A stretch of 64,000 bases of DNA from Saccharomonospora viridis DSM 43017 (GCF_000023865.1 NC_013159.1:2196001-2260000); one strand, 5' to 3'; counted from the first letter of the stretch, positions 15,916-28,445 are shown. Translations and numbers: made by a program. Notes: generated by a model not told the origin, from the sequence alone.

Positions 15916-18900
15916 TCACCACTGTTTGTCTCGTAGGGTCGACACACCGGGCAGGCCGGACGTCAGGACGGTCTGCGCGTCGACGTCGAGCCTGTCCTCG
16001 ACGCGCAGGTGCCGCAGCACCGCGAGTAGGTCGTCGGCGAGTGCCGCGGCGTCGTCGGCGTCGAGGAATCCGGACCGGTAGCCAAGCACACCGCGCCAAC
16101 CACCGCCGTCTGGCATGATCGTCACCGTCAGCGGGTGGTGGGTCCGTTCCCGGAAGCGGGTTCCGACGATGGTCAACCCCGGCGCCGGTTCGCGCAGGGT
16201 GTCGGGGTCGACCGGGTAGTTCTCGAACACCACGAGGCTGTCGAACAGCCGAGCACGCCCGGTCAGCCGTTCCAATTCGGACAGCCGAACGTGGTGGCGG
16301 TCCGCGGTCGCCTGCTGACGTGTCTGCAACCCGGCCAGCACGTCGGCCAGGGTCCCGGTGAAGCGCACACGCATCGGCACGGTGTTGGCCAGCAGGCCGA
16401 CGATCTCCTCGATGCCGTCGACCTCGAGGGTCCGTGCGGAGACCATGGCGCCGAAGCACACGTCCCGACGACCGGAGCGCAGGGCCAGAACCGTGGCCCA
16501 CGCGCCCTGCACCAGGGTGCCCGGGGTCAGTCCCCGCCGCGCCGCAACCCGGGTCAGATCGGCGACCGTGTCCTCGTCCACGGTGAACAGAACGGGTTCC
16601 GGGTCCTGTGCCACCGGGATCTCCGTGCGGTCACCGATCACGTAGTCCCCTTCGGGCAGATCCGCCAACTCCGCCTGCCAGGCGCGATGGTCGGCGTCAC
16701 TGTCCCGATCGGCCACTCGCTGCAGGTACCGACTCAGCGGCACCGGTTCGGGCAGGCGATCGTCCACCCCTCCCCGCACCCGCGCGGCGTACCGGGCGAA
16801 AAGCTCCGCGAGCATGCGCGGCGCCGACCAGCCGTCCGACAGCACGTGGTGGCTGGTGAGCACGAACTCCGCCCGCTCGGGCCCCCGGCGGATCACGGTC
16901 ATCCGCACCGCGGGCCCCTCCGACAGGGTGAACGGTTCGGCCAGGTCCGCGGTCAGGATCTCCTCGACCGCCCGTTGCTGGGTCTCGGGTCCGTGGTCGG
17001 AGACGTCCCGCAGCCGACAGTCCGGTCGCACCCCGGTGCGGATGACCTGGATGTCCTGGCGTCCTTCCGGGAACGCCGCGCCCAGACTCGGGTGGCGCTC
17101 CAACAGGTCGGCACCGGCGGCGAACAACGCGTCGACGTCCAGCGGCCCTTCGAGGGAGAACGTCGACTGCACCGTGTACGGGTCGGGCGTGTTCTCCGCC
17201 CTGGCCCGCGACTGCCGCAGCATCAGCTCCTGCAACGCGGTCAACGGCCAGACGTCGACGACCGGGTATTCCTTCTCCAACGCCTCGATCGCTGCCTGGT
17301 CGAGCTCGACCAGGGGCAGATCAGAGGGGGTGAGCCCGGCCCCGGACCGCACGTCCGGGTCGTGGGCCACGGTGACCAGGGCCCGGTGGAAGTGGTCGGC
17401 GAGCTCGCGGATCTCCGATTCGGCGAACACCGCCGCCGGCCAGGTGAACCGTACCCCGAGCGCCATACCCTCCCCGTCGTCGCGGGCCAGCGCGGACACC
17501 ATGAGGCTGTGCGGCAGCGGCACGGTCTCACCGCCCGAGCCGAGTGGTTCCCCCTCCGGAGCGGGCTGCCACGGTGTCGGCTCCGTCGGGGCGGCGGGGA
17601 ACCGGCCCAGGTAGTTCCAGCTGATCTCCGGTTCCGGGGCCGTGGTGAGCGCCGGCTCCCCCGAGGCGGCGAGGATGCCGTAGCCCAGCCCGTCACCGTA
17701 GGCCCGCAGCTGTTCCTTGACCGCCTTGATGCCGTCCGCGGTGGAACCGTCCGGCACCGTCAGTCGCGCCGGGTACACGGCGGTGAACCAGCCGACCGTC
17801 TGGGACAGGTCGACCGGCCGGGTCCGATCAGGACTGTGTGGTGGGCGGCCGTGGCTCTCCACCGCGACGAGCAGGTCCGGCCTCCGGCCCCGCCAGACGC
17901 TCACCGCCGTGACCAGCGCGGTCAGCAGCACGGTGTCCGGGGTGGTGCGGTAGGCCGACGGCAACGTGGTCAGCAGCGCACGGGTCGCCGCCGGGTCCAG
18001 CCACCGTTCGTGGTGCACGGCGGTGGCGGCGGTGTCGCGGGCCGGATCGAACGGAACCGCGCTGAGTGGTTCCCCGGGATCCGCGACAGTCCTGTTCCAC
18101 TGTGGAAGTTCCGCGCGACGGTGTCGGGCGGCCTCGCGAAGCGAACGGGCCCAGCCGAGGAAGGACTGTCCGTGCCGGGGCAGAGCGGGCACGCAGATCC
18201 GGCCGTCCCCGACGGTCGCGCTCTCGTACGCGCGGTGTATGTCGTCCAGCAACAACCGCAGGGACACCCCGTCGACGAGCAGGTGATGCGCGACGAGGAG
18301 CAGCCTGCCGGGTGCGGTCGGCCCGGCGTCCAACCACACCGCCCGCACCAGCGGTCCCGCCCACAGGTTCAGACCGCTTCGCGCGGTGCGCAGCCAGGAG
18401 TCGGAAAGCGCGCGCACGTCGTCGGTCTCCGACACCCGCACGTGCGTCACCACCTGCGCGGCGGTGACCGTGCCCTCCGGCGGGATACGCAGCACCGGCT
18501 CGCCGCCGTCGGCGGGGACGGCCAGGTGGCCCCGCAGCACGTCGTGCCGGGCCAGCACCGCGTCGAACACGGCGTGCCAGGTCGCCACGTCGCCGCCCGG
18601 GGGGACGCAGATCTGCACCCACTGGCAGAAGTCGTCGGCGGGCACGCCCGCGGCCTCGCACCGTCGCAGCAGGTCCCGCATGACCGGTGTCAGCGGGGCG
18701 TCGCCGACGGCCGGTGCGCTCTCGGCGTCGCCGTCGCCGAGTCGGACACAGCGCGCCGCGATACCGGCGACGGTGCCCCCGTCGAACACGTCCCGGGGGG
18801 CCAGGCGCCAGCCGAGTCGACGGGCCCGGGACACCAGCTGCAGGGACACGATGCTGTCCCCGCCGACGTCGAGGAACCCGTCGTCGAGGTTGATCTCGTC

Positions 18901-21900
18901 CGTGCCGAGCAGCTCGCGGACCAGGCCCAGCAGTGCCTCCTCCGCCGGTGTGGCCGGTTCCCGCGCCGGGGCACCGCTGCCCGCACTGGGCGCGGGCAGC
19001 GCGGCCTGGTCGAGTTTGCCGCTGGGACTGAGGGGCAGCCGGTCGAGCACCACCAACGCCGCCGGCACCAGGTGGTCGGGCAGCTCCCGGGCGAGGTCCT
19101 CACGGATGCGGTCGGTGTCGAGTCCGGCTCCCACCCTCGGGATGACATACCCCACCAGTCGGCGTTCGCCGGGCCGGTCCTCGCGTACGACCACGGCGGC
19201 CGCGCGGATGTCCGGACGGCGGGTCAGAGCCGATTCGATCTCCCCCGGCTCGATCCGGAAACCGCGGATCTTCACCTGGCGGTCCACCCGGCCGAGGAAC
19301 ACCAGTTGCCCGTCGGGTCGCCACTGGACCAGGTCGCCGGTGCGGTACATCCGCTCCCCCGGCGCGCCGAACGGGTCGGCGACGAACGCCTGCGCCGTCA
19401 ACCCCGGACGACCGAGATACCCCCGCGCCAGTTTCGGCCCCGCGAGGTACAACTCCCCGGGCACGCCGACACCCACCGGGCACAGTCCCTCGTCCAACAC
19501 GTAGGCCCGCACGTTGGGGTCGGGTCGCCCGATCGGCAGCGGGCCGGGGTCGTCGGGGTCGTACCGCCAGGTCACCGAGTTGATCGTGACCTCGGTGGGG
19601 CCGTAGGCGTTGAACAGGGCCCGTCGATCGCCCCAGCGGCGGGCCAGTTCGGGATCGAGTCGTTCGGCGCCGACGACGAAGAACACGTCCGGTCCCACCG
19701 TGCAGTCGTCGGGCACGGCGGCCAGGAACGACGGCAGCAGGTTCACCCCCGTCACCCGGTGCCTGGCGACGTAGTCGAACAACTCGTCGCCGGGCACCCG
19801 CACCTCTTCTGGAGCGATGACGAGCGTCCCCCCGGACAGCAACGGCACCATCGTCTGCCAGAAGGCGACGTCGAAGCTGGTCGAGGCGAAGTGCAGGTAG
19901 CGGTCCTTCTCGGTGACGCCGACGACCTCTTCCTGCAGGGCGACCAGATCGGGCAGGCCTCGATGGGTCACCGCGACACCCTTGGGACGTCCCGTGGTGC
20001 CGGAGGTGTAGATGACGTAGGCCAGGGAGTCCGCGGTGATCCTCGCCCGCGCGTGGGCGGGATCGTGGTCCCACGCCGCCGGGCCGTTCACCCCGTCGGT
20101 GGGCGTCTCGTCGCAGCGCACGACCGGGATCGCCTGCACCGTCGGCAGCTGCCCGCCGAGTTCGGCCCACAGCCGGTCGGTCGTCACGATCGCGGTCGGG
20201 GCCGCGTCGTCCACCATGTACGCCAGGCGTTCCCGGGGGTAGTTCGCGTCCAGCGGCACGTACACCGCGCCGGCCTTGAGGACGGCGAACAGGGCCACCA
20301 CCATCTCGACGTCCCGGCCGAGCAGGACGGCGACCGGGTCCTGCGGTCGGACCCCGCTGGCGAGTAACGCGTGCGCGAGCCGGTTCGCCCGTCGGTCGAG
20401 TTCGTGATACGTCAGGCTCCGGTCGCGGCACACCACCGCCTCGGCCTCAGGCTGTCGGTTCACCCACGCGGCGAACTCCTCCAGCACCCCTCGGCGTGGT
20501 CGCGCGGGCACGACCTCGGTGCCGACCCGCAGCAGCCACCGCCGTTCCTCGGCGTCGAGCATCGGCAGCCGCCCCACGGGGCGCCGCGGGTCGGTGACGA
20601 GTTCTCGCAGCAGGTTGTGCAACCAGCGTCCGTAGTCGCGCACCGTCGCCTCGTCGAACACCTGCGGTTGGTAGCCGAGGCCGATGACGATCTCATCCTC
20701 GGGGATCACCACGACGGTGAGCGGGTAGTGGGTGGCGTCGACGATGTCCACACCCGTCAGTTCGAGCCCCGGTGCTAGCGGGGTGCGCCCCCGGCTGGCC
20801 AGGGGGAAGTTCTCCATCACGAACAGGGTGTCGAACAGTTCACCGACCCCCACGGCCCGCTGGATGTCGGGCAGTCCGACGTGGTGGTGCTCGCTCAGCG
20901 CCACCGACTCGGCGTGCACCCGGGCGAGCAGGTCGTGGGCGGGTTCGGCCGGGGTGATGCGCATGCGGACGGGGATCGTGTTGCCGAACTGGCCGATCAT
21001 CGACTCGATCCCCTCGACCTCGGCGGGTCGGCCCGAGACGGGGGAGCCGAACAGCACGTCCCGTCGGCGGGTGAGCCGGCTCAACAGCAGACCCCAGGCG
21101 GTCTGCAGCACCGTGTTCACGGTGATCCCGTGGTCGCGGGCGAACTTTCGGATTCGTCGGCTGAACTCCGCGCCGAGCGGGATCGACACCCGGCCGGGTC
21201 GTTCGATGCGGGCGTGCGCGGTGGCCGGCGCGAGTCGGGTCCCCTCGTCGACCCCCGCCAGCGCTTCCCGCCACGCGGCGAGCCCGGCCTGCCGGTCGCG
21301 TTCGGACAGCCATCGGTAGTACTCGATGGGCGGGGGTGCCGCGGGCGCCGCGGGTCCTCCGCCCAGCTCGGCGTAGATCGCCAACAGGGTACGGCCGACC
21401 AGGGGCATCGACCAGCCGTCCAGCAGCGCGTGGTGGTTGGTGATGACCAGACGGTGTTCGGTCTCGCCGAGCACGCACAGCAGGAAACGGATCAGCGGTG
21501 GCTCGCCGGGGTCGAACGGTCGTTCCTGCTCCGTGCGCGCATGCGTGTCGAACGCGGCGTCCCGTTCCCCGGGCGGCAACGCCGACAGGTCGATCTCGCG
21601 CCAGTCCAGTTCGACGTCGGCGGGCACCGCTTGGACGACGTCCCCCGCCGTCGTCGTGGCCAGATACACCCGCAGGGTGGGATGGCGTCGCAGCAGTTTT
21701 TCGGCGGCCGCGGCCAGTCTGCGCGGGTCCAGCTCCCCCGCCAAGGACATGATCGCCTGCACGACGTAGACGTCGGTGTCGTCGTCGCCGCGCACGAGCG
21801 TGTGGAAGGACAGTCCCGTCTGCAGGGCGGTCGCGGGGAGCACGTCGGCGAGGCGCCGGTGGGCCTCCAGTTCGTCGATGGTGTCCTGGTCCAAGGACAC

Positions 21901-24900
21901 CAACGGCAGGTCGGACGGGGTCAGCCCACCACCGTTAGGTCCGATCCGCCTCGCGTGTGCCGCCAGGGCGTCCAACGCCGCCGTCCACGCCCGCTGCAGC
22001 TGCTCGACCGTCCCGGCGGCCAGGATGCCCCGGGCTGCGGTCCATTCCACCGCGATACGCGGGGCGTCCTCTTCGTGCACGAAGCAGTTGAGGGCCAACA
22101 CCTGTTCCAACGCCTTGGCGTCGGGGTCGAGTACGGCGAAGGCGTCGCGTTCGGGCAATCGCCAGCCGCTCCCAGGCAGGGGGGCGAACCGTCCCAGGTA
22201 GTTCAGCAGCACCTCGGGTGCGGGGGTGTCCGCCAGTTCATCGCGGGTCTCAGGGTCCAGGTAGCGGAGCACGCCGTAGCCGATGCCCCCGTCGGGGACG
22301 GCGCGTTTGGCCTCCTTGGCCGCGCGCAGCAACCGTCCCGCCGCCGGTCCGCCGGCCAGCGCGTCGAGCAGGTCGGCCTCCGCGTGCACCGGGTCGAGGG
22401 GGACGCGCACCGGGTACTCGCTGGTGAACCAGCCGACCGTGCGGGACAGGTCGATGCCGGGTTCGAGTTGTTCCCGGCCGTGACCTTCCATGGTGATCGT
22501 CACGGCCTCGTCGGTGGGCCGGTGCCGTTCTCGCCGCCACGAGCGCACCGTCAACACCAACGCGGCCAACAGCACCTCGTCGACGCCCATGCGATACGCC
22601 GCGGGCAGCGTGGTCAACACCGCCTCGCTGACCGGGGCCGTGGCGATCGTGGTGGACCGGGCGGCCGTCGCGGCGGTGTCCCGGGCGGGGTCCAGCGCCC
22701 GACAGCCCAGCGGACGACAGTCGGGGTCGACCGCCCGGCGCCAGAAGTCCAGTTCGGACCGCCGCCTCCCGGTCACGCCTTGTTCCGCCAGCACCATGGC
22801 GTACCGGCGCCACGACGTCCCGACGGGGGCCGGGTCGACGGGACGGCCGGCTCGGGCGGCCTCGCACGCCGCCTGCAGGTCCGGCAGCAGCACGCGCCAG
22901 GACACCCCGTCGACGACGAGGTGGTGCGCGACCACGACCAATCGGTCCGGTGTCTCGGGGCCGGTCCGCAGCAGTGCGATCCGCAGGAGGTCCCCGGTGA
23001 GCGGGTCCAGGCACGCGGCCAGCCGCTGTGCCAGCGCGGCGATTTGGTCGGCCACGTCCCCGTCGGTGGCGTTCACCTCGCTGACCACCGCCGTCGCCGA
23101 CACCGCGTCGGCCGGTCGCACCACCAGTTCGATCGAGCCGTCCGGGGCCAGGGTGAGGAGCAGACGCAGCGCGTCGTGTCGTTCCAGCACCCTGTGTACG
23201 CCGGTCCTCAGGTCGGTGAGGGTCAGGTCGGTGTCCACGGCCACCGCGGTCCACTGCACGTAGCCGGCCACGTTCCGCACCTGCGGATTCGAATCCAGCA
23301 GGGCGCGCACGATCGGTGTCGCGGGGACCGGCCCGGTCGGTTCGTCCTGCGGTGCGGGCGTCTCACCCGGTATCGCGGTGAGGGTGGTGGCCAGTGAGGC
23401 GAAGCTCCGTTGTGCGAGCAGATCGCGCGGTCTGAGTACGAGCCCCTTGTTCCGCAGGCGACTGCTCACACTGATGGCGGTGATGCTGTCCCCGCCGAGG
23501 GAGAAGAAGTCGTCGTCGACGCCGACCTCGTCCAATCCGAACACCTCGGCGACGGCGTCGCAGAGCAGGCGTTCCCGTTCGGTGGTCGCGGGCCTGCCCC
23601 CGCTGGCCAGTCGGGGTGCCGGAAGCGCGGCACGGTCGAGTTTCCCGTTGCTCGTCAGCGGTAGTTCGTCCAGGACCACCACGGCGGCGGGCACCAGGTG
23701 GTCGGGGACCCGGTCGGCCAGCGCGTTGCGGACCGAGTCCGGGGTCAGGTCCTGGGCTCCGGCCTCGGGGACGACGTAGCCCACCAGCCTGGTCAGCTCT
23801 CCGTCGGTACGGACGACGGCGGCGGCCGCGCTCACTCCTTCCACCGCGCCCAGCGCCGCCTCGACCTCGCCGAGCTCCACCCGGTGTCCGCGGATCTTGA
23901 CCTGTCCGTCGCCGCGGCCGAGGTATTCCAGTCCCCGGCCCGGCACCCAGCGCGCCAGGTCGCCGGTGCGGTACATCCGCTCCCCCGGCGCGCCGAACGG
24001 GTCGGCGACGAACGCCTGCGCCGTCAACCCCGGACGACCGAGATATCCCCGCGCCAGCTGTGGTCCGGCCAGGTACAACTCCCCGACGGTGCCGTGCGGG
24101 ACCGGCTGCAACGCGTTGTCCAACAGGTAGATCCGGGTACCGGCCAGCGGCAGACCGATCGTGGGTTCCCCGTCGTCGATCCGGGCGGTGGCGCTGTCCA
24201 CTGTGGCTTCCGTGGGCCCGTACATGTTGCGGGCGAGCACGCCGGTGTCGGCGATCCGCCGCCACAGTGTCCGCGGCAGTGCCTCACCCCCGAGGATGAG
24301 CAGGGTGGGGCGGTGTTCGCCGTCAAGCAGCCCCGCGTCCAGCAGTGGAGCCGCCATCGACGGGGTGGTGTCCACGACGTCGATGGCGTCGGCGGCGCAG
24401 CAGGACCGAAGCGTCTGGGCGTCCCGGAACACCTCGTCGTCGTAGATGTGGAGTTCGTGTCCGCACAGCAGCCAGATCACCTGGTCGATCGCGGAGTCGA
24501 AGGCGAACGAGTACGTGTGCGCCACCCGCAGCGGCCGCCCGACGGCGCGTTCGGCCTCCGCCGTGATCGTCGCCCGGTGGTGGTGCAGCAGCGCGGCCAG
24601 TGCGCCGGAGCGCACCAGCACGCCCTTCGGTCGGCCGGTCGACCCTGAGGTGTAGAGCACGTAGGCGAGCTGGTCGGGCAGCCGTGGCCCGGCCAGTTCC
24701 TCGACCGTCAGCGGCCCGGACGGAAGTGATCCCAGCTCGGCGAGTGTGTCGGGGGCATCCAGCGCGAGTCGGGGCACGTCACCATCCGGCCGGGGGCCCG
24801 TCCGGTGGGTCAACACCAGGTCGGCTCCGGCGTCCTCGATGAGGGCACGCAGTCGTTCCGGGGGGTGTCCGATATCCAACGGCACGAACGCCGCTCCGGC

Positions 24901-26535
24901 TTCGAGCGTGGCGAGCAAAGCGATGACGATGTCGGCGGAACGGGGTAGCGCCAACGCGACGACGTCCTCCGGGCCGATCCCCCGTGCCCGCAGGGCTCGG
25001 GCGAGCCGGTACACCCGGTCCGCCAGTTGCCCGAACGTGAGTTCGTGTCCGTTGTGGACCAGAGCCGTCCGGTCCGGGTGGTTCGCCGCGAGTTCGGCCA
25101 ACGCTTCCGGAACGGTCCGCGGCCGTCCGGGTATCGCGGGCACCGTCCAGTCGTCGAGCAATCGGCGTCGGTGGTCGGGGCCGACCAGCTCCACCTGGCC
25201 CACCGCGGGATCGTCGGGCCCGGTCAGTCGCTCAAGCAGGGTGTGCAGCACCGCCAGTTTGTGGTCGACGGCCTGTTGGTCGTGGGTGCGCGCGTCGACC
25301 TCGAAGCCGAGCAGCAGTCCGCCGTCCCGGGTCGGCAGCACGCTCAGGCCCATGTCCTCCGGGGGTCCGCCCGCGACGTTGCGCATCACACCCACCGAAC
25401 CGGCGAAGTCCAGCGACAGGTCGAACGCCTTGAGGTTGACCCCGCAGCCGTGCAGCAACGCCCCCGCGCCGGGGACGGCCAGGTCCCGGGGCAGGTTCTC
25501 ACCGCGGTAGCGCTGATGGGTGCGCATCGTTCGCATGGCCTGGGCGATGCGCCTGCCCAACTCCCCGAGTCGATCACCGCCCCGCACGGTCACGCGCAGC
25601 GGGAGCACGTTGACCGCCATCGAGGGGGTGCGCAGCTCCGCCGAACTGGTCCGGCACATCAGCGGAAGCGCGAAGACCACGTCCGTCCGTCCCTGCAGCC
25701 GGTGCAGGAAGGCGGCGTAGCAGGCGATGAGCGCCTCGCCCCAGCTGAGTCTCTCCCGTTCGGCGGCGGCCCGGAGTCGGGCGGTGTCCTCGGGGGAGAC
25801 GACGATGCGCGCGGTGAGCGTTTTCTTCGGCGGGCCGGTCACCGGATCGGTCCAACCGCTGAGTTCGGGCAGGGGGGTGAGTCGGTCGAGCCAGTACGCA
25901 CGGTCGCGTTCGAACTGTTCACTGGCGAGGTAGTCCTGGTCCGACCGGATCACGTCGACGAATCGACCGAACGGCGACGGTGCCACCTCGGTGCCCCGGC
26001 ACAGGGCCGTGTAATGGGTGGCGGTCCGCCGTGCCAGCATCGCCGCGCTGTAGCCGTCGAAGATCAGGTGGTGGCCGAGCTGGGTGTACCAGACCTCGGT
26101 GTCGGACAGGCGGATGATGGTCTGGGAGTACAGCCTGCGGTCGACCATGCCTCGGCAGGCCTCGGCGGCGCGGGCACGTTCCCGTGCCACGAGTTCGTTC
26201 GCCGCCGCCGTGGGATCCGGTTCCGCACTGACGTCGATCACCTCCGGCAACGGCGTCGGCTCGTCGCTGATCACCTGGCGCGGTCCGGAAGGCGTGTCGA
26301 ACACGCGCAACCGCATCGTCTCGGCTTCGTCGACGGTGGCCCGCATGGCCTCGGCGAGCAGCCGGGTGTCCACGGGACGGTCCCCGGAGATCTCGATCAC
26401 GTCGCCGACCAGGTAGTAGCCGGAGTCCGGTTCCAACCGTTGGGCGTTCCAGATCCCCAGCTGTGCGCTGGTCAGTTCCAGGACCGGGTCGGTTGAGGTC
26501 GACGTCGTGTGGACAGGGTTGCGGGCAATGCTCAA
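15916..26535 (-). CDS. Non-ribosomal peptide synthetase, C-A-T-E-C-A-T-E-C
   Basis: A 3539-residue siderophore synthetase. Domains: C1 (~20-440, HHLIFDG at 155), A1 (~470-965, [11 protein letters not shown] near 630), T1 (~985-1050, Ser 1017 in GGDS), E1 (~1065-1500, HHLVVDG at 1204, EGHGRE, NYLGRF), C2 (~1530-1960, HHALLDG at 1700), A2 (~1980-2510, [11 protein letters not shown] near 2175), T2 (~2525-2595, Ser 2561), E2 (~2610-3045, HHLLVDG near 2746) and a final C3 (~3075-3510, HHVLSDG at 3229). There is no thioesterase. By-eye specificity codes are DSDTIGMVDK (A1) and DVWNVGAINK (A2); neither matches a substrate I can name safely. C1 should accept dihydroxybenzoate from the aryl carrier protein. 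The start is TTG behind AGGAGCGAG, and an iron box lies 37 bp upstream. No MbtH-like gene was seen. Confidence 0.96.
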   Translation of the reverse strand: MSIARNPVHTTSTSTDPVLELTSAQLGIWNAQRLEPDSGYYLVGDVIEISGDRPVDTRLLAEAMRATVDEAETMRLRVFDTPSGPRQVISDEPTPLPEVIDVSAEPDPTAAANELVARERARAAEACRGMVDRRLYSQTIIRLSDTEVWYTQLGHHLIFDGYSAAMLARRTATHYTALCRGTEVAPSPFGRFVDVIRSDQDYLASEQFERDRAYWLDRLTPLPELSGWTDPVTGPPKKTLTARIVVSPEDTARLRAAAERERLSWGEALIACYAAFLHRLQGRTDVVFALPLMCRTSSAELRTPSMAVNVLPLRVTVRGGDRLGELGRRIAQAMRTMRTHQRYRGENLPRDLAVPGAGALLHGCGVNLKAFDLSLDFAGSVGVMRNVAGGPPEDMGLSVLPTRDGGLLLGFEVDARTHDQQAVDHKLAVLHTLLERLTGPDDPAVGQVELVGPDHRRRLLDDWTVPAIPGRPRTVPEALAELAANHPDRTALVHNGHELTFGQLADRVYRLARALRARGIGPEDVVALALPRSADIVIALLATLEAGAAFVPLDIGHPPERLRALIEDAGADLVLTHRTGPRPDGDVPRLALDAPDTLAELGSLPSGPLTVEELAGPRLPDQLAYVLYTSGSTGRPKGVLVRSGALAALLHHHRATITAEAERAVGRPLRVAHTYSFAFDSAIDQVIWLLCGHELHIYDDEVFRDAQTLRSCCAADAIDVVDTTPSMAAPLLDAGLLDGEHRPTLLILGGEALPRTLWRRIADTGVLARNMYGPTEATVDSATARIDDGEPTIGLPLAGTRIYLLDNALQPVPHGTVGELYLAGPQLARGYLGRPGLTAQAFVADPFGAPGERMYRTGDLARWVPGRGLEYLGRGDGQVKIRGHRVELGEVEAALGAVEGVSAAAAVVRTDGELTRLVGYVVPEAGAQDLTPDSVRNALADRVPDHLVPAAVVVLDELPLTSNGKLDRAALPAPRLASGGRPATTERERLLCDAVAEVFGLDEVGVDDDFFSLGGDSITAISVSSRLRNKGLVLRPRDLLAQRSFASLATTLTAIPGETPAPQDEPTGPVPATPIVRALLDSNPQVRNVAGYVQWTAVAVDTDLTLTDLRTGVHRVLERHDALRLLLTLAPDGSIELVVRPADAVSATAVVSEVNATDGDVADQIAALAQRLAACLDPLTGDLLRIALLRTGPETPDRLVVVAHHLVVDGVSWRVLLPDLQAACEAARAGRPVDPAPVGTSWRRYAMVLAEQGVTGRRRSELDFWRRAVDPDCRPLGCRALDPARDTAATAARSTTIATAPVSEAVLTTLPAAYRMGVDEVLLAALVLTVRSWRRERHRPTDEAVTITMEGHGREQLEPGIDLSRTVGWFTSEYPVRVPLDPVHAEADLLDALAGGPAAGRLLRAAKEAKRAVPDGGIGYGVLRYLDPETRDELADTPAPEVLLNYLGRFAPLPGSGWRLPERDAFAVLDPDAKALEQVLALNCFVHEEDAPRIAVEWTAARGILAAGTVEQLQRAWTAALDALAAHARRIGPNGGGLTPSDLPLVSLDQDTIDELEAHRRLADVLPATALQTGLSFHTLVRGDDDTDVYVVQAIMSLAGELDPRRLAAAAEKLLRRHPTLRVYLATTTAGDVVQAVPADVELDWREIDLSALPPGERDAAFDTHARTEQERPFDPGEPPLIRFLLCVLGETEHRLVITNHHALLDGWSMPLVGRTLLAIYAELGGGPAAPAAPPPIEYYRWLSERDRQAGLAAWREALAGVDEGTRLAPATAHARIERPGRVSIPLGAEFSRRIRKFARDHGITVNTVLQTAWGLLLSRLTRRRDVLFGSPVSGRPAEVEGIESMIGQFGNTIPVRMRITPAEPAHDLLARVHAESVALSEHHHVGLPDIQRAVGVGELFDTLFVMENFPLASRGRTPLAPGLELTGVDIVDATHYPLTVVVIPEDEIVIGLGYQPQVFDEATVRDYGRWLHNLLRELVTDPRRPVGRLPMLDAEERRWLLRVGTEVVPARPRRGVLEEFAAWVNRQPEAEAVVCRDRSLTYHELDRRANRLAHALLASGVRPQDPVAVLLGRDVEMVVALFAVLKAGAVYVPLDANYPRERLAYMVDDAAPTAIVTTDRLWAELGGQLPTVQAIPVVRCDETPTDGVNGPAAWDHDPAHARARITADSLAYVIYTSGTTGRPKGVAVTHRGLPDLVALQEEVVGVTEKDRYLHFASTSFDVAFWQTMVPLLSGGTLVIAPEEVRVPGDELFDYVARHRVTGVNLLPSFLAAVPDDCTVGPDVFFVVGAERLDPELARRWGDRRALFNAYGPTEVTINSVTWRYDPDDPGPLPIGRPDPNVRAYVLDEGLCPVGVGVPGELYLAGPKLARGYLGRPGLTAQAFVADPFGAPGERMYRTGDLVQWRPDGQLVFLGRVDRQVKIRGFRIEPGEIESALTRRPDIRAAAVVVREDRPGERRLVGYVIPRVGAGLDTDRIREDLARELPDHLVPAALVVLDRLPLSPSGKLDQAALPAPSAGSGAPAREPATPAEEALLGLVRELLGTDEINLDDGFLDVGGDSIVSLQLVSRARRLGWRLAPRDVFDGGTVAGIAARCVRLGDGDAESAPAVGDAPLTPVMRDLLRRCEAAGVPADDFCQWVQICVPPGGDVATWHAVFDAVLARHDVLRGHLAVPADGGEPVLRIPPEGTVTAAQVVTHVRVSETDDVRALSDSWLRTARSGLNLWAGPLVRAVWLDAGPTAPGRLLLVAHHLLVDGVSLRLLLDDIHRAYESATVGDGRICVPALPRHGQSFLGWARSLREAARHRRAELPQWNRTVADPGEPLSAVPFDPARDTAATAVHHERWLDPAATRALLTTLPSAYRTTPDTVLLTALVTAVSVWRGRRPDLLVAVESHGRPPHSPDRTRPVDLSQTVGWFTAVYPARLTVPDGSTADGIKAVKEQLRAYGDGLGYGILAASGEPALTTAPEPEISWNYLGRFPAAPTEPTPWQPAPEGEPLGSGGETVPLPHSLMVSALARDDGEGMALGVRFTWPAAVFAESEIRELADHFHRALVTVAHDPDVRSGAGLTPSDLPLVELDQAAIEALEKEYPVVDVWPLTALQELMLRQSRARAENTPDPYTVQSTFSLEGPLDVDALFAAGADLLERHPSLGAAFPEGRQDIQVIRTGVRPDCRLRDVSDHGPETQQRAVEEILTADLAEPFTLSEGPAVRMTVIRRGPERAEFVLTSHHVLSDGWSAPRMLAELFARYAARVRGGVDDRLPEPVPLSRYLQRVADRDSDADHRAWQAELADLPEGDYVIGDRTEIPVAQDPEPVLFTVDEDTVADLTRVAARRGLTPGTLVQGAWATVLALRSGRRDVCFGAMVSARTLEVDGIEEIVGLLANTVPMRVRFTGTLADVLAGLQTRQQATADRHHVRLSELERLTGRARLFDSLVVFENYPVDPDTLREPAPGLTIVGTRFRERTHHPLTVTIMPDGGGWRGVLGYRSGFLDADDAAALADDLLAVLRHLRVEDRLDVDAQTVLTSGLPGVSTLRDKQW
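19329..19431 (-). repeat. Near-identical A-domain segment, copy in A2
   Basis: This 103-bp stretch of A2 (encoding [16 protein letters not shown] to YRTGDL) matches 23955-24057 in A1 at 102 of 103 bases, while flanking DNA diverges at once. It suggests recent gene conversion between the two modules. Confidence 0.9.
23955..24057 (-). repeat. Near-identical A-domain segment, copy in A1
   Basis: Partner of 19329-19431. The only difference I see is AGATAT here against AGATAC in A2. The segment lies just before the A7 (YRTGDL) motif. Confidence 0.9.
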
Positions 26536-26571
26536 CTCTCGCTCCTGAACTCGCGGGAGACCCGAAGCAAT

Positions 26572-26590
26572 TTAGCTAAGGCTAACCTAA
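26572..26590 (-). promoter_or_regulatory. Iron box upstream of the NRPS gene
   Basis: TTAGCTAAGGCTAACCTAA matches TTAGGTTAGGCTAACCTAA at 17 of 19 positions. It is centred about 46 bp ahead of the TTG start, so NRPS and exporter should be iron-repressed. Confidence 0.92.
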
Positions 26591-26627
26591 CTCCAATGTG
26601 GCCACAAACGTCGACCACCCGGTGAGA

Positions 26628-27404
26628 TCACATCGTCGGAACGACCATGGGGGTCCCGGTCACCGGATCGGGCACGACGACACTCGGCAGATCGAACACT
26701 TCCTTGAGCAACGCGGCGTCGACGATGTCCTCCGCCGCCCCTTCCGCGACGATCCGCCCCTCCTTCACCGCGACCAGGTGATCGGCGAATCGGCAGGCCT
26801 GATTGATGTCGTGCAGCACCGCGATGACGGTGCGCCCCTCGTCCCGCAACCGGGCGAACAACGAGAGCAACCGGTACTGGTGCGTGATGTCCAGAAAGGA
26901 AGTCGGTTCGTCCAGAAGCAGATACGGCGTCCGCTGGGCCAACACCATGGCCACCCACGCCCGTTGCCGCTGTCCGCCGGACAGCTCCTGCACCGGGCGA
27001 TCCGCCAGCTCGGTGATGCCCGCGATCTCCATCGCCTCGGTGACCGCCTGCTCGTCCTCCTCCGACCACATCGACAACAGCGACTGATGCGGGAAACGAC
27101 CTCGGCCCACAAGCTGCCGGACCCGGATGCCCTCGGGGGCCACCGGTTCCTGCGGCAGGAACGCCAACGACCGGGCCAAGGCCTTCGACGAGTACGTGTG
27201 CACGTCCTTGCCGTCGAACGTCACGGAACCGGCCGCAGGCTGCAGCAAGCGGACGAACGCACGCAACAACGTCGACTTCCCACAGGCGTTCGGACCCACG
27301 ATGGCGGTGAAGGCGCCGTCCGGGATGTCCAAACTCAGCCGTGTCGACACCACACGTTCGCCGTAGCGCAACGTGATCTTCTGTGCGCGCAAGCGTGCGG
27401 TCAC
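26628..27404 (-). CDS. Ferric-siderophore ABC transporter ATPase (FecE/FepC type)
   Basis: A 258-residue ABC ATPase: Walker A GPNACGKST (about 37-45), signature LSGGQRQRAWVA, Walker B YLLLDEPTSFLD and H-loop VLHDINQA. These fit the FepC/FhuC/BtuD subgroup that energises siderophore uptake. The GTG at 27404 overlaps the permease stop by 4 bp. It is the last gene of the binding protein-permease-permease-ATPase operon that starts at 30478. Confidence 0.95.
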   Translation of the reverse strand: MTARLRAQKITLRYGERVVSTRLSLDIPDGAFTAIVGPNACGKSTLLRAFVRLLQPAAGSVTFDGKDVHTYSSKALARSLAFLPQEPVAPEGIRVRQLVGRGRFPHQSLLSMWSEEDEQAVTEAMEIAGITELADRPVQELSGGQRQRAWVAMVLAQRTPYLLLDEPTSFLDITHQYRLLSLFARLRDEGRTVIAVLHDINQACRFADHLVAVKEGRIVAEGAAEDIVDAALLKEVFDLPSVVVPDPVTGTPMVVPTM

Positions 27405-28420
27405 GCTCGCTTCACCTCCTGAGTCAGCAGCCAGATGAGATAGCACCCACCGATGGCGGTACTCACCACCCCCACCGGAAGTGAGACGGGGGCCAGCAAC
27501 ATCTGGGCGATCAGATCCGCCGCCTGCAACAGCACCGCTCCGGTCAACGCGGCCGGAACGAGGGGGATCCCCGGCGCCTTCGCCAATCGACGTCCGATCT
27601 GCGGCGCCGCCAAGGCGATGAACGCGATCGGTCCGGCCACGGCCGTCACGGTGGCCGTGCAACCGACCCCCACCAGCACCATCAGCAACCGCAACCGTTC
27701 CAGCCGCACCCCGGTGGTCACCGCGACGGCATCACCCAACGCGGCCTGGTGAATGGACTGCGCCTGAGTCGCCAGCAGCGCCAGCAGGACGGCGATGACC
27801 GTGAACGGAACCGTCAGGTCCTCCCAACCGACCCCGTTTAGCGACCCCGAACTCCATCCCACGGCGGCGATCGCGACCTCCAGTTCCGCCCGGAGCACGA
27901 TCCACGAGTTCAACGCGGTCACCATCGCGTTCACCGCGATGCCGATCACGACGAGCCGCAGCCCGGACAGTCCGCCCACACTGGACAACAGGTAGATGAC
28001 CACCGCCACCACCAAGCCGCCCACGACCGAACTCGCCGCCAGCTGGGCCGCCGTCCCCGACAGCACGACCAGCGCGAACAAGGCACCGGTGTAGGCACCC
28101 GCGTCCAGGCCGATGACGTCGGGACTGCCCATGGGGTTGCGGGTGAGGTTCTGGAAGATGGCCCCGGCCACCCCCAGTGCCGCGCCGAAGACCATTCCGG
28201 CCAGCACCCGCGGCAATCGCCATTCCCGGATCACCAACGCCGAGTCGCCCGAGCCGGCCAGCGCGGCGAACACCTCCGCCGGAGTGGACCATACCGCGCC
28301 GAAACACAATCCGAGCAGGGCCAAACCGGCCATCGCCACGATCAGCGTCGCGGCCACCACGAGGGTTCGGCGTTCAATCCGGACGGACCTGTCCCCACCA
28401 CGCCATACGACGGCGCTCAC
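27401..28420 (-). CDS. Ferric-siderophore ABC permease (FecCD family), second permease
   Basis: About 339 residues with nine to ten membrane helices. The FecCD motifs are RLPRVLAGMVFGAALGVAGA, QNLTRNPMGSPDVIGLDAGA and GPIAFIALAAPQIGRRLAK. I chose the GTG at 28420 behind GGGAG; an ATG at 28465 would overlap the upstream permease by 20 bp. It pairs with the permease at 28446-29465 to form the import channel. Confidence 0.93.
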   Translation of the reverse strand: MSAVVWRGGDRSVRIERRTLVVAATLIVAMAGLALLGLCFGAVWSTPAEVFAALAGSGDSALVIREWRLPRVLAGMVFGAALGVAGAIFQNLTRNPMGSPDVIGLDAGAYTGALFALVVLSGTAAQLAASSVVGGLVVAVVIYLLSSVGGLSGLRLVVIGIAVNAMVTALNSWIVLRAELEVAIAAVGWSSGSLNGVGWEDLTVPFTVIAVLLALLATQAQSIHQAALGDAVAVTTGVRLERLRLLMVLVGVGCTATVTAVAGPIAFIALAAPQIGRRLAKAPGIPLVPAALTGAVLLQAADLIAQMLLAPVSLPVGVVSTAIGGCYLIWLLTQEVKRA

Positions 28421-28445
28421 CACACACTCCCGGCCATCACGGTTG

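Noticed and set aside
16135-20367. A 1410-codon plus-strand frame, with others at 20881-23397 and 25027-26496, opposite the NRPS
   Set aside because: These are antisense shadows of a high-GC gene. Their products are His/Arg/Gly-rich without domains, while the minus strand shows every NRPS motif in one unbroken frame.
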